Made by a program: the position numbers and the translations under genes. The notes under the pieces were generated by a model. The model saw nothing but the letters and a program-made list of their open reading frames with translations, had not been told where the DNA came from and did not search any database. DNA of 64,000 nt from Arcuatula senhousia (lineage: Eukaryota; Mollusca; Bivalvia; Mytilida; Mytilidae), in the NCBI GenBank assembly GCA_963971305.1, contig OZ020305.1, positions 12,309,001-12,373,000 on the forward strand, written 5' to 3'. Below, piece by piece: positions 47,815-58,391 of this stretch (its first letter is position 1; every line of letters begins with the position of its first letter).

Positions 47815-49609
47815 ACATTTTTAGTAACGTGCTGTATAGATATGCAGTATTAAAAAAATATCACTTGAAAATTCTATTTTTAGGAATATCATATGTACCC
47901 AAAGAAATACAAAATGACCATGTGGTATTGTTCAACCAATCAAAATAAAGAAATTCTATGTGATTAATATTATATAATATAATGCGCTGTTAATTGATAT
48001 TCAGTGGTTTTTTTGTATGCTTCGCTGTTTTATATGTTGTCTGTTTTTTCGTCATGTGAATGTTTGTGTATGCTGGATTTTTGTCCTGTCCTTGTTTATG
48101 TTTTCTGGGTTTGTCTCTGCCCTTTCGAAATTTGACATGCGGATGCCCCACTGGTACTTCTGCTTCTTTCACTGTTACGAATGGAAAACATAGTCATCTG
48201 CATATTCCTTTCGGCGAGCAGTAACAACTTGTTAGATAGTTATATTTTTGGTATCTTCAGCATTGGCATCGTTTGTTCTTGGGACATTGTCAGCCTCATT
48301 TGATTCCACTGGTTCGTTGTATATCACTTCAGCTCTATCTAATTGGTCATTTCCAGATTTAGTTGTAGATGTGCATGTCAAAATAGCTAATTCCGAATTC
48401 GTGTAGTCATTTTTACTATTTGTTGTCGAGAAAATTTCGTTCTTTGAGCTGCTTGATTCAAATGAGTTTACTGGATCATAGTACATAGTGCCATATTTTA
48501 CTGTGTCACTAATCGAGATGGGTGACCGTGAAGAAAACAGTGTCAAATTAATAGCAGTATTTTTTGGTCGATTTGTTAGTATTTTTCCTCTAATAATAGA
48601 GCAATTAGATCAAGAAATACTAACAACAGTACAATGCAATAATATTTAATTGTTGAACAATAGAGAGGAAAAATGATAAGAAAATTATCCTTCATTTGCC
48701 AGATGCAAATGAAAGTAATAACAAAATGACCGAACTTGGTGGATCAATCAATGTTGTAGGCCCAATATGGGTTTTCAAATATACAAAGGACAAACACAGC
48801 CAATGGTAGACTCACAAAGCTTTTTGACACATGCAGACCTTGGTGGACTTGCAAAGCTTTTCGCCTCTGCAGTCTTTGGTGGACTTTCAATGCATATCTA
48901 GTTTTTATTTTATCCAAACCTACCTTAAAGGAAAGCTCATGTGACACGTTTGTCAACTTTGACCCTTAATTTCTCAAAAATGGTAGGAACACTGTTAACC
49001 AGAAAAGTTTCACTTTCGCGATGACTTTGCCAGCGCGAAAATGAATACCGCAAATATATTTGTCTTCCATGGAAGTCTATTGACAATAACATTACAACGC
49101 GAATTTAAAACTGCGCGAATTAAATTTAGTCGCCGTTCCATAAAAAAAAGATGGCGCAAAAATTTCCCCGTATTGCAAATCTGATTGAAAAACGCCGGAA
49201 GGATTTTTACAAGGACTCCGATTATTTTGTTTTTAGAAAATCAGGCCACAGTCCCTAAATGCGAAATGAAACTTTCTCTAATAGTTAGAAACATACTCAT
49301 TAAACAAAGTAACAATTGGCCTGCCCACTTCAACCAAGATTCTCAAATAAAACCATTTTTTAGCTTCTTTTTGACTACTCATGGCAATATAATTGTGCAA
49401 GATACATTTGCCATTTTTTGCAACAGGCAAAAGTACAGAGAATATGACAGAAGGACAAATTGGATGGAAATTATATTACATGAATGGTCACAGATTGTAT
49501 GCTTGTATCATAAAATAAACATAAAACATCACTAGTATATGAGGACATCTTTTCAAATCAATCCCTGAACCATCCTTGCATTGTACTTTTTTAATGAACA
49601 CTGGGTGGT

Positions 49610-50219
49610 TCATTGTTGACTGTACAGTGGATCTGGTACTCGCTGTGGCCGAACATGTTCAGTAGTATCATAACCATCCTCCTCTACTTTGCTTGATATA
49701 TCATATACGCCATCTGGAGCATGTGAACAAGATGTGCTGAAGGATGCATGATCATACAGATTGTTTTTGGCATTCTTCAAATTATCGTTTATTTCAAAGC
49801 CTTCACCGTTACGAATGGAAAGCATATAGTCATCTGGATTTGATAATTCTCCTTTGGGCGAGCATAAATTACTTGTAAGATGGTTATAGGTATTGGTATC
49901 GTCCGGATTGTCATTGTTTGTCCTTGAGAAATTTCCACCCTCACTCGTTTCAACTGGTTCGTTGTATATTACGTCATCTCTTTCTTGATCATTTTCAGAG
50001 TTAGTTGAAGATGTGTATGTTAAATTTATAGCTAGTTTGGAATTCAGTTGGACGTTTGTGGTCGAGAAATTGTCTTTTGTTGAATGGCTTAATTGACATG
50101 AGTCTACTAATTCATTGTAGAAGGTTTCGTCTTTGATATCATCACTGTTTGCATTGGTTGAAGAAATCCATGACAAATTCATAGTTGGGTTCTTGTGCAA
50201 TTTGTTGCTATTTCTTGCT
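49610..50219 (-). CDS. Receptor exon 6, cytoplasmic tail
   Basis: Follows TTTTTCCAG in phase 2: ARNSNKLHKNPTMNLSWISS to VPDPLYSQQ and TGA. Rich in Asn, Ser, Thr and Asp, with at least seven tyrosines in acidic contexts. It has one copy of the cassette that is triplicated in the exon at 46726-48589. Confidence 0.8.
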
Positions 50220-53200
50220 CTGGAAAAAGATCACTTATTATGATTGATACTATAAAAAGAACTTTCAGTGCAATGATTTCTGCAGTACTGTTTGTATAAT
50301 CGGCCAAAATGAGGATGAAATGTCTTGCAATTGTCGATTTTTAAAAGTATATCCTGTACACTAGAATTAGACAAAAGAAATTCAAAGAAATATCTTTTGA
50401 ATCATAGTCAAAAGAGAAGTATTCCACACAACATAGCATAGCAAATAGCGAAAATAAACCAGTGCTGACTGTGTAAGGGATGCCCAACACAAAACTATCT
50501 CCTTAACGAACGGATGCTGTCGTTCTTTCTTTAATTACTCCATATTTCAGATCATTTAATGCTCTTAATCACAATATAAAGATTGGTTAAAATCGGTTAA
50601 TTAATTCGAATTTCCGAAATTACAGCCATGTTGAAAATTTTATTTATAGATTTGAAGTCGCCTTATTCATTCTTATATTTACATATACCAAGTAAGGTTC
50701 AATTAGGTCATATTTTTAATTTTTCAAATTTTCTGTGGCGGCCATTTTGAAAATGGCGATTGTCTTAACATTCCACTCCAAATTTGTCTATAAATGTCCA
50801 AATTGGGTTGAAATTCGTCTTGTAGTTTCCGAGACATTTTTTAGGGAAACCCTAATGTGACGCTGGCAATCTTTTAAAAATCCGTCAATCATCATCCAAT
50901 GTTACGTGCAAATACGTCAAGCCATTTTCGATAACTCCATCGGACAAATTCAATGCGAGGAGAAGGAAACATAACTATAATAAAAACTATATGTACCAAA
51001 ACTTTGTTTCGTTTGGAAGACGTAATAAAACTATACTTCTACTCAAAAACAACCAGAATCGCAAAATTACTATAAAACTAGGTTTGACTTTTGTTAAATT
51101 TTTTGAGTATTTAACTGTCTCTGCTCGTTGCGGTTTGATTAAGGATATATTGATTGGGAAATAAAAAAATGAAAATAAAAAACCCATTAAGACGCTATTT
51201 TCAGTTTGATGGGGATAAAAAAGATGTCTTTGTGAGATTTTTTTTATAATAGTTTAAAGTAGTTGAACGTAGACAATTACTATGCCATGTAACCACATGT
51301 TTTTTTTTTAAATTGAACAAGTTTTTTTCTAGTTATCTAATTGTACATCCTACCTCTGTGAACATAACAAAATAACTATTGCAACACCTGTTAAAATGCA
51401 TACTGCTCCAACCAAACCTCCGATAAGCTTGTAATTCAAATGATCTAAAAAAAACATAGATACTTATGAACATTATTAAAATTTCATAAAACTAGACATA
51501 AAAGGCTAGTATAAAAACAACAGATTACAAATGCACAAGTCAAACAACCAGCTTTGAGTGACCTCTTTGTCAATGTTGGTACTTGTATTAATAATTGTGC
51601 TGTGGTTTAAAACTTTTGTAATAGATTTCGATTACTTGACCCGCCCGTCATCAGAGGAATGTCGACATGTTTGAAAACATTCTCGTGTTCTTACGCATTA
51701 CTTACGCAGCAAATCGGCAATTCCAGGGTGTCGTTTTCACAGGCGTTTGGGTCCAGGATTTTATTTTATTATAAATAACGTCTACATAAAATTTTTTATC
51801 TCGTCTATATACTATTTCCACGGAAATAGTATATAGACGAGATGAAATTTTTTATATGACACGGAAATAGTATATAGACGAGATGAAATTTTTTATATAG
51901 ACGTTATTTATAATAAAATAAAATCCTGGACCCAAACGCCTGTGGTCGTTTTGAAAGCAATTGCTCACCCAGTTGCTCGTCGAGCTAACGATCACTTTAG
52001 ACACGACACCATAATACGTAATTTCATTTGAAACTACATCGCTGCTGAAGAAAGAGTGGTACTAAAGCAACAGCCAGCTTATTGCATGTTATATAATACA
52101 TGTATATTCATATACATGACTTAGTGGTGAAAATTTAATGGCTTTATTAACCGGTTTTTTTTCCTTTTTTTTGTTCGTGTTTTTATACACTGGTATATGT
52201 TGTGCTGTTTTTGATTTTAAAAATGAGCATCTTTTCACATACCGTGTGAGTTTGGTTTTTTTTTTGCGTGAACTATATTTTGCGGATTTTCTATATTTTT
52301 TTTTCGCGGTATTTATTTTTAGCGATTACTTATTTGAGGAGCCTAGGATGGTGTAGTGGTTACAACTTTTGTTCTGTTAGCTCGGCGCGTACGCTGTATA
52401 TGTCCCAAAGGTTGTGAGTTCGATCTTCGCTGAGGGTACTCAAAAAATCAAAATCTGTTTGTCAGATGATTTTCAGGCTTAATATTACAGTAACTTTGTT
52501 TGATAGTACTTATATACTACACATGTATTCGGGTATATACTTTGCATATACTATTTTCCAGATTTAATTTTCGCGGGCTGATATTTTCGCGAATTGCCAA
52601 GTACCGCAAAAAAAAACGAAAATTAGATACACGCGTAAAATACAACTTATACGGTAGTATTCGGTTTCAAATGTGCGCTCTTTTGTAACATAAGAACCTT
52701 AACGAGGGGTTAGAAATTTAATGGCGTGATTTGGTTAAGTACCTTATGGTTTACTTAATTTATTTATTTATAAAATAGAATTACCTGGCAATATTGATTC
52801 TATTGTTTGCAGGCCTACAATAAAAACAGATTATAGACGATAATGAGATGTGTAATAAGTGCACGCGACGCAACGGTAATATTATTATCACAATGAAAAA
52901 CATCCAGCAGTCTTAAACATGACCTTGCATTGACCCACAAATGACCCAAGAGTAAAAATCCAATACAAAAGATTCAATACTTATCACAAAGTTATCAACG
53001 AAATACACATTTCTGGAAATAGAACAATATACACAAAGATTACAGGGGCAAACAAAAGCTTTGACAAAGACTCCTGACTTAGGACAGGCACATATACAAG
53101 AAGGCCTAACTGTTTATCGAGGCATTTTGTCCGTTACGTGTTTCTACCATAGGTTAACATTACGGTTTTGTCCGTTATATGTTGCATGAGGCAGTCCGTT

Positions 53201-56200
53201 AAGTAGTTTTATGAGAAAAAAAATCATTTATTTTTTACGAAATTAACTCTGAGGCTAAAATATAGTAAATAAGTGAAACTTGTGATAGATTGTGTCCAAA
53301 TGGTTTTTATTCACGAAAAATTTCACGCAAAAACCATTTTGATTTGATTTGACACTTCTTCGCCAAACGAAAAGGCGGAGACCTACCCTCTGCCAAAATG
53401 TGTCCTTATAATGACGAAAAATGCATTGAAATACGTTTTTTTCGTCATTGAAACATTTTTGGGGGTAGTAAGTCTTGTGCTACTTGCACAATAAAAAACA
53501 TAAGCGAAGGATTTTCTGGACAAAATATTAATATTGGGACAAAAATGCCAAAATTGGTATTACATTGAGAAACATGGTCCGTTAAGAGGCACGTGACACT
53601 TTTTAGGTCCGTTCATGATGCATGTCTCACATTTTGAAAATGCATGTCTGATGGAAATAAACCTTAATATAGCGAATCCCAATCATTTAAATTGGCAAAA
53701 TCGATGATATCTTTGTCAGAAGATTGTAATGATTGGTTTCCCAGAATTATTGTATTATTTTTAATATAATATAAATGCCTAAAATATCTACACGAGTTTG
53801 TGGCAAAATAAATAAATCTGAACACAATTTTAAATTTTATTTAAATGTATTTTATTTGGAAATACTTACATATACAAATAGAATAATATAGTGTTACATT
53901 TATTTATGAAAAAATTATAAAAAGCGACAGGAAAGATATTGAAAAAAATAAATAAAGGTTAAACCTTGCTAATTGGGATATGTACATATTGAAAAACTTT
54001 AAATTACTGATCAATAAAACGTTTACCTCTTAATACAAAGTCTTGTTCCTTAATGAGCAGTTCATTATTTTGGTCAACAGATAGAGCATCTGAGCTATAA
54101 AGCATTAATTTCAACACAAATATTAACTAATGATACACAACAGTAGCAACGGACATATGTATTTTAGTTTCGATAAATCCACATGAAGTTTGTCTTTTCT
54201 TCTGTATACTAGCGTTCAGTCCTTATCGTAAAATTATATGTCATATCAAACAGAACTATTTTAATCTTCTATCTTTTTATGCTATTTAACGGACATAATA
54301 TTTTGTCACAGGCACTTAACGGACCAATTTAACGGACAAAATAATATGTCATCAGCCCTTAACGGACCATATTTTATAACTTTTCCATTATTACAAAATT
54401 ATTATATAACACAGAGCATTGAAAATTAAACAGAATGTTGATACATTATTGTACTTTCTATAGATATCAACCAAAACATATGTTTTGTTATATAAAAAGA
54501 GAAATTGATAAAAATAAGGTAAACATGTTTACATTTGCGACCTTTAAAATACTAAGGAGCCACACGCCTTTTCATTTTATGAAGTTTTATAGAACTATTT
54601 TTACACAAATGCAAATCGTATCGAACAGTCATTCATTTTCATTTTGACAGATGTAATCTTTATAAATCTTAAATGCGTATTAATTATGATATAACAAATT
54701 AATTACTGACCTTCAGTGTTTTTTCTCGATTATACCTGGTTAACGGACTGTCACGGCGACTTTAACGGACCACAAAAACCGTGAAACACCTTTTAACGGA
54801 CCACATTAACGGCTAGGCCTCCTTGATATAAAATGTGGCAAGGTTGAACAAGTTTTTGGGGTCCGATACATTGTATCAATTGGATACCCTGTATTGATAT
54901 TTAATATAGGGATGATACTATGAAGTAAAAAACGTACTTGATCAAAATATACATGAAACGTTAAAATGTATTTTGTCTCTTTATTAATAGGTCTTTTTAA
55001 TGTATAAATACGGGTGAAAACGAGAATGCATGATTCTTGTCTATTTTACTGACTGTTCGCTTTATGTTATTATTTCTCTGAATAATGAAACCTTAAAATT
55101 ATTTGAATTAGATTATATTTTATTGTGATGTGTTTCAGTTGGTAAAGGTTTACCTCTACATGTATATAAAATGTTGAGAATCTTTTGAGGTATATTACTA
55201 TGAAACGGAATCAGGCATTCCCTTTTGGAATTACAACTGTCAGATACGTTAGCGGTGAAATCATCCCCAACTCCTAATGTCCTGAGACAGTTGAGTTCGT
55301 CTATCCAAGCTCTGGTTATATTTATTTCGTAGTTTGAATTACATTCTATTGAACTATGTACATCATTTTGAACGGTTATGCATCTCTCGCCTGAAACAAA
55401 AAATGTTTTCAACAAGTTCAGTGTGAAGAGTAACAGGGCACACAGAGACACCTTCACTCACATTTTGACTCATATCTAGACTCTGCTGTGCTTGGTATGG
55501 AGCGTGATCTAAAGCCACTCTCTTATGTCAAAACACGTAAAGAAACAAACGCGGTTGAACGTTTTAGTCAGGCAAACTCATTAAATGAAATCAAGCGTTC
55601 CATTGGTCAAGAAAAAGAAAAAAAAAGTAAAAATTCCAATATATATGATAAACAAAACAAATCAATCTCCAAATTTTCTAACATTTTTTTAATTTTTGTA
55701 GTAACTTTATCCTTAGATTAGATAGAACTACAGAGAACTTCTCATTTTCCAGTTGGGACTTCCCGATTCTAAGTTGGAACTTTTCGTTTTAAAGTTGAAA
55801 CGTCTTGCATTGTTTTAACATGTACTTACATGAATAATAAATATTTGTTGTCCTATTTATGTTCTCTATGGTATGCTTAAATCTTTCTTCAAGATGAGGT
55901 ACGCTACACGATTGTTTGTAGTTACATAACATTTTGATGGCTCTCTTTCCGAAAGAATTGAATGAAGCCCCTTCAATTGATGTACCATTAATCTCGCAAG
56001 GTTTTTGCTCATCTCTTGTATCGACAACGAAGATGAATTCGTCATCATTGCAATCTATCGATATATTTCTATATCTCTGAACTGTACTACAACCTATACA
56101 GAAAAATATGAAATATTTTGTTACACTGATATTTAAAAGTTTGTGCAAGTGGTTTCAAAACAAGAGATTAGTTAATCGTTAAGTGTGGGTGTATCGACAA

Positions 56201-56981
56201 GACACTTAATCGATGGCTAGTCTTCTTACGTGGATGAAAAAGAAATCCGAGTGTATCGGCCTTTCATTTACAAATTTGGAATCTACCTTTTTTCTCTTAG
56301 GACTTCGGTTTTCAAAATAAAGTGCAGCATCGTATAAAATCGCCAAATTTGATCATATAGGGGAAATAGCTCGTAAAAGAAGTTGGCATACAGCTCAATC
56401 AATGAAGAGTGTGAAAGAGCATTAACTGCTAAATTAAGAAAGTTGCTTCGAAATTTCGAATAATAAGGCTTAAACTATAGTCTGATTACCTGTTCTATAA
56501 AATTCAAAATCTTAGTAGATAACGTTATAAAGACCACATGAACAAAGTTTCAAAGAAAAGTTAACGGACGGACCACGGACGTCAGACATTAGGACGACAG
56601 ACACCAAGTGACGAAAATTGACTTTAGTTTACGAGTCATGTAAACTAAAATACAAATACCAAAACGGGTATAAAACAGTTAATTTGTTTAAGCTGTATAA
56701 CGATAATTCAAGGAGTAACCTCTCATCAGCAGCATTTGAATCAAAATATTGAAAGGTCAAAAACCAAAAGTATTAAATGAAAAGTACTCAAAGCAAAAAG
56801 ATTCGAAGAGAGAAAGCTGTCATTTATTTTCGAAGTGGAACATTTCTGTTGCTGAGACCCGTTACATGTAACATTATTTACTTATTTACTTACGTAATTC
56901 GGAGTTTAACTCTTTGTCATCGGTGGCATAACCATTGTATATATTTATTATTCCTACAAGAAACAAATAAATAAAAGCCAT
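49610..56981 (-). CDS. Type I receptor: two SUEL-like lectin domains, TM, tyrosine-rich tail
   Basis: Six exons (56894-56981, 55830-56093, 55154-55390, 52785-52814, 51354-51444, 49610-50219) join in phases 1,1,1,1,2 to 439 codons plus TGA. Residues 1-19 (MAFIYLFLVGIINIYNGYA) are a signal peptide. Two symmetric 1-1 exons encode Cys-rich domains: RCSTVQRYRNISIDC to NIYYSC, and ERCITVQNDVHSSIEC to NILYTC. Their pattern (C, IxIxxA, CNSKREC, iLxIxYxC) suits a divergent SUEL/L-rhamnose-binding lectin fold. A 10-residue linker and the membrane segment LIGGLVGAVCILTGVAIVIL follow. The roughly 205-residue tail carries YNEL, VIYNEP, YNHL, NLYD, VYDIS and GYDTTEHV. It probably binds glycans outside and signals through tyrosine phosphorylation inside; ligand and pathway are unknown. 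Confidence 0.78.
51354..51444 (-). CDS. Receptor exon 5, transmembrane segment
   Basis: A 91-nt exon, phase 1 to 2, between TTTTTTTTAG and GTAGGA, encoding HLNYKLIGGLVGAVCIL, then TGVAIVILLCSQ. It is homologous in length, phase and sequence (LIGxLxG) to the exon at 63860-63947. Confidence 0.85.
51738..51944. mobile_element. hAT-like foldback MITE, near-perfect palindrome
   Basis: The inverted arms of about 80 bp start CACAGGCGTTTGGGTCCAGG, and GTCGTTTT is duplicated on both sides (51730-51737 and 51945-51952). An 8-bp duplication is typical of hAT elements. One arm contains a 39-bp internal tandem copy (GGAAATAGTATATAGACGAG). Lies in the receptor intron upstream of the membrane exon. Confidence 0.88.
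52340..52445 (+). mobile_element. tRNA-like SINE head fragment
   Basis: An A box (GGATGGTGTAGTGGTTACAA) and a B box (GAGTTCGATCTTC) are separated by a longer than usual interval. Only the head remains; no target duplication was seen. Confidence 0.6.
52785..52814 (-). CDS. Receptor exon 4, 30-nt linker mini-exon
   Basis: TTTATTGTAG and GTAATT bound a 1-1 phase exon reading LQTIESILP between split Gly and Asp codons. It joins the second lectin domain to the membrane exon. Because it is symmetric it could be skipped without shifting the frame. Confidence 0.6.
52843..54880 (-). mobile_element. RT-element 3' fragment split by a transposon
   Basis: Minus-strand tail sequence (ATTACACATCTCATTATC to AAAGCTTTTGTTTG and CAGGCACATATA) continues after 54825 with AAAATGTGGCAAGGTTGAAC. 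It is interrupted at ATATA by the element at 53097-54825. The intact tails at 7925 and 17852 show the uninterrupted site. Confidence 0.8.
53097..54825. mobile_element. 1729-bp DNA transposon with GTCCGTTA arrays
   Basis: Inverted ends CAAGAAGGCCTAACTGTT and CAAGGAGGCCTAGCCGTT, with ATATA duplicated at 53092-53096 and 54826-54830. GTCCGTTA occurs about four times in the left half; its complement TAACGGAC occurs about seven times in the right half. No transposase was found, so it is non-autonomous. Family uncertain. Confidence 0.85.
55154..55390 (-). CDS. Receptor exon 3, second SUEL-like domain
   Basis: A 237-nt, phase 1-1 exon between TTTTGTTTCAG and GTAAAC. The hydrophobic reading upstream of 55390 mimics a signal peptide, but it starts at GTG directly after an in-frame TGA, so it is intron. 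Using GTAGAG as donor ten bases... earlier in the exon end would also keep phase 1. Confidence 0.72.
55830..56093 (-). CDS. Receptor exon 2, first SUEL-like domain
   Basis: A 264-nt, phase 1-1 exon from TTTTTCTGTATAG to GTAAGT. The split codon with exon 3 rebuilds the final domain cysteine (T|GC), which supports this join. It contains five cysteines plus that one, and potential N-glycosylation sites NIS, NGT and NRT. Confidence 0.72.
56640..56800 (+). repeat. Dispersed repeat family R, copy 2
   Basis: ATACCAAAACGGGTATAAAA, GTAACCTCTCATCAGCAGCA and AAAAGTACTCAAAG match 21760-21975. Lies just 3' of the signal-peptide exon, in intron 1 of the receptor. Confidence 0.65.
56894..56981 (-). CDS. 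Receptor exon 1, signal peptide
   Basis: The ATG at 56981 opens MAFIYLFLVGIINIYNGYAT, then DDKELNSEL, and ends at GTAAGT with one base (C) that makes Arg with the next exon. Phase and position agree with the lectin exons downstream. Confidence 0.65.
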
Positions 56982-57787
56982 GTTAAGATGATGACATGTT
57001 ACTAAAATAAGTTTGAAGTTTTATCAGTTTGAAAATATTGGTTTGATATAAGGTGTTATCATATCAACTATGATAAGAGTGTAACACTTTTAAGGAAGTA
57101 ATTGATCAAGTCAGGCTGCTATCTTTTTGTGTGTCAGTATCGAATGCGGCATTTAATGGAATCATTAGGTATACTCACAGTTTTACTTGGTGTCTATCCG
57201 TCTGTCTGTTCTCTCAGTGATGGCTTCAATATATTCAATTTTAAAGGGGTCGGCAGATTTACAGACGGAGTTCTGAAACCTTAATGATTATTGTTATTCT
57301 CAATAAAACCATCTTTAGATATTGTTTGGTAATAAATTGCATGAGTTTTTGTGTTGAGGGAAAAACTGACATTTGATTTGATTTTTATTAGCTCTATGAG
57401 CTAAATAAATAATTAAGCAATAACAGCTTTTACGCTATAAAGTCTTTTAATTCAAAAGAGATTGGATCCCTATAGGCGCATTATCAATGTACAAAATGAA
57501 CCAATAAATACTTAGGGAGCGACCATTTGATTTTTATGGGGGGCTGGGGATATTTTCTTTGTCCTGTCTTTATATTTTCTAAAAATTGTCATCGAAGATG
57601 TCTTAAATTAGGCTGATCCTATCTCCGTTCAATTAAAATTGACAAGGACATGCCTTAGGACTAAAATACCTTCACTGGCTTTTATTGCTCACTTGCGCGC
57701 ACATTTTGTTATTTTTAAAACTTTCTATAAATTTTCAGCCCAAAACACCATCCTGCAATTTTAACTTCAAAGCACTGTCTTGCCTTT

Positions 57788-58391
57788 TTATACCCCGCCA
57801 CACGAAGATATACCCTCAGTTTTTTCGGTGTCTGTCCGTCCGTCCGTCTGTCCGTCCGTCCGTGTGTCCGTCCGTCCGTCCCCCAAAGGTTTCCGACCAA
57901 TAACTTGAAAACGCGTCAAAGGATTTTAATGATATTTTGCACAACTGTTAAGTACAATAAAATACAGGTCAAGTTCGATTTCCAGCATGATCCAAAAAAT
58001 AGTTTTCGAGATAGGCCACTTTGAAAAATCAAATTTCATGAAATTTTGAGTTTCCGACCAATAACTTGAAAACGCGTTAAAGGATTTGAATGATATTTTG
58101 CACAGCTGTTTAGTACAATAAAATACAGGTCAAGTTCGATTTCCAGCATGATCCAAAAATAGTTTTCGAGATAGGCCACTTTGAAAAATCAAATTTCATG
58201 AAATTTTGAGTTTCCGACCAATAACTTGAAAACGCGTCATGGGATTCAATTGATATTTTGTACAAGTATTGAGTACAATAAAATACAGGTCAAGTTCAAT
58301 TTCCAGCATAATCCGAAAAACAGTTTTCGAGATAGGCCACTTTGAAATCAAATTTTATGAACTTTTGATATTATAACGTGGCGGGGTATCA
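57788..58391. mobile_element. TATACCCCGCCAC element with three core repeats
   Basis: TATACCCCGCCACACG at the left and CGTGGCGGGGTATCA at the right form inverted ends. A GTCCGTCC simple repeat follows the left end, then three tandem units of about 174 bp (TTTCCGACCAATAACTTGAA to ATGAAATTTTGAG). Non-coding. The layout (end, simple repeat, core repeats, end) recalls non-autonomous bivalve elements with core repeats. Confidence 0.8.

Larger units (their letters stand above)
47210..48165. mobile_element. 956-bp composite insertion in receptor tail exon
   Basis: CTTTCA is duplicated at 47204-47209 and 48166-48171. Inside are a foldback MITE (47288-47432), a 217-bp copy of the exon end plus RT-element tail (47597-47814) and, at 47995-48165, a reverse fragment of family X. 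The mixed content suggests several events rather than a single element. Confidence 0.65.
46726..48589 (-). pseudogene. Disrupted second cytoplasmic-tail exon of receptor family
   Basis: After a CTATTATTAG acceptor, phase 2 like the intact tail at 49610-50219, it reads GKILTNRPKNTAINLTLFSS and later VIYNEPVESNEADNVPRTN, aligning to that tail. A one-base shift near 48235 gives a TAA stop. At 48165 a 956-bp insertion (47210-48165, flanked by CTTTCA) splits the exon. The remainder (47209-46726) keeps an open frame with three tandem 45-residue cassettes, each with NLYD, a VYDISSKV-like site (NYDISSKV in the first cassette) and xDTTEHV; the third tyrosine is Tyr, His and Cys in the three cassettes in reading order. 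No membrane exon of its own was found between it and the intact gene. It may be a pseudoexon or an alternative tail. Confidence 0.75.

Noticed and set aside
49185..49535. Plus-strand 116-codon open frame
   Set aside because: No recognisable domain, no supporting splice structure, and AT-rich composition like its surroundings.
55391..55457. Signal-peptide-like reading (KVSLCALLLFTLNLLKTFF) before the second lectin domain
   Set aside because: It begins at GTG directly after an in-frame TGA, and a TTTTGTTTCAG acceptor follows; it is pyrimidine-rich intron read in frame.
56094..56148. Signal-peptide-like reading before the first lectin domain
   Set aside because: It starts at TTG, not ATG, and is followed by an acceptor. 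A better signal exon with ATG and matching phase lies at 56894-56981.
57102..57284. Plus-strand frame with hydrophobic start (MESLGILTVLLGVYPSVCS)
   Set aside because: Looks like a signal peptide, but no downstream exon, conserved domain or splice donor could be joined to it; probably chance.
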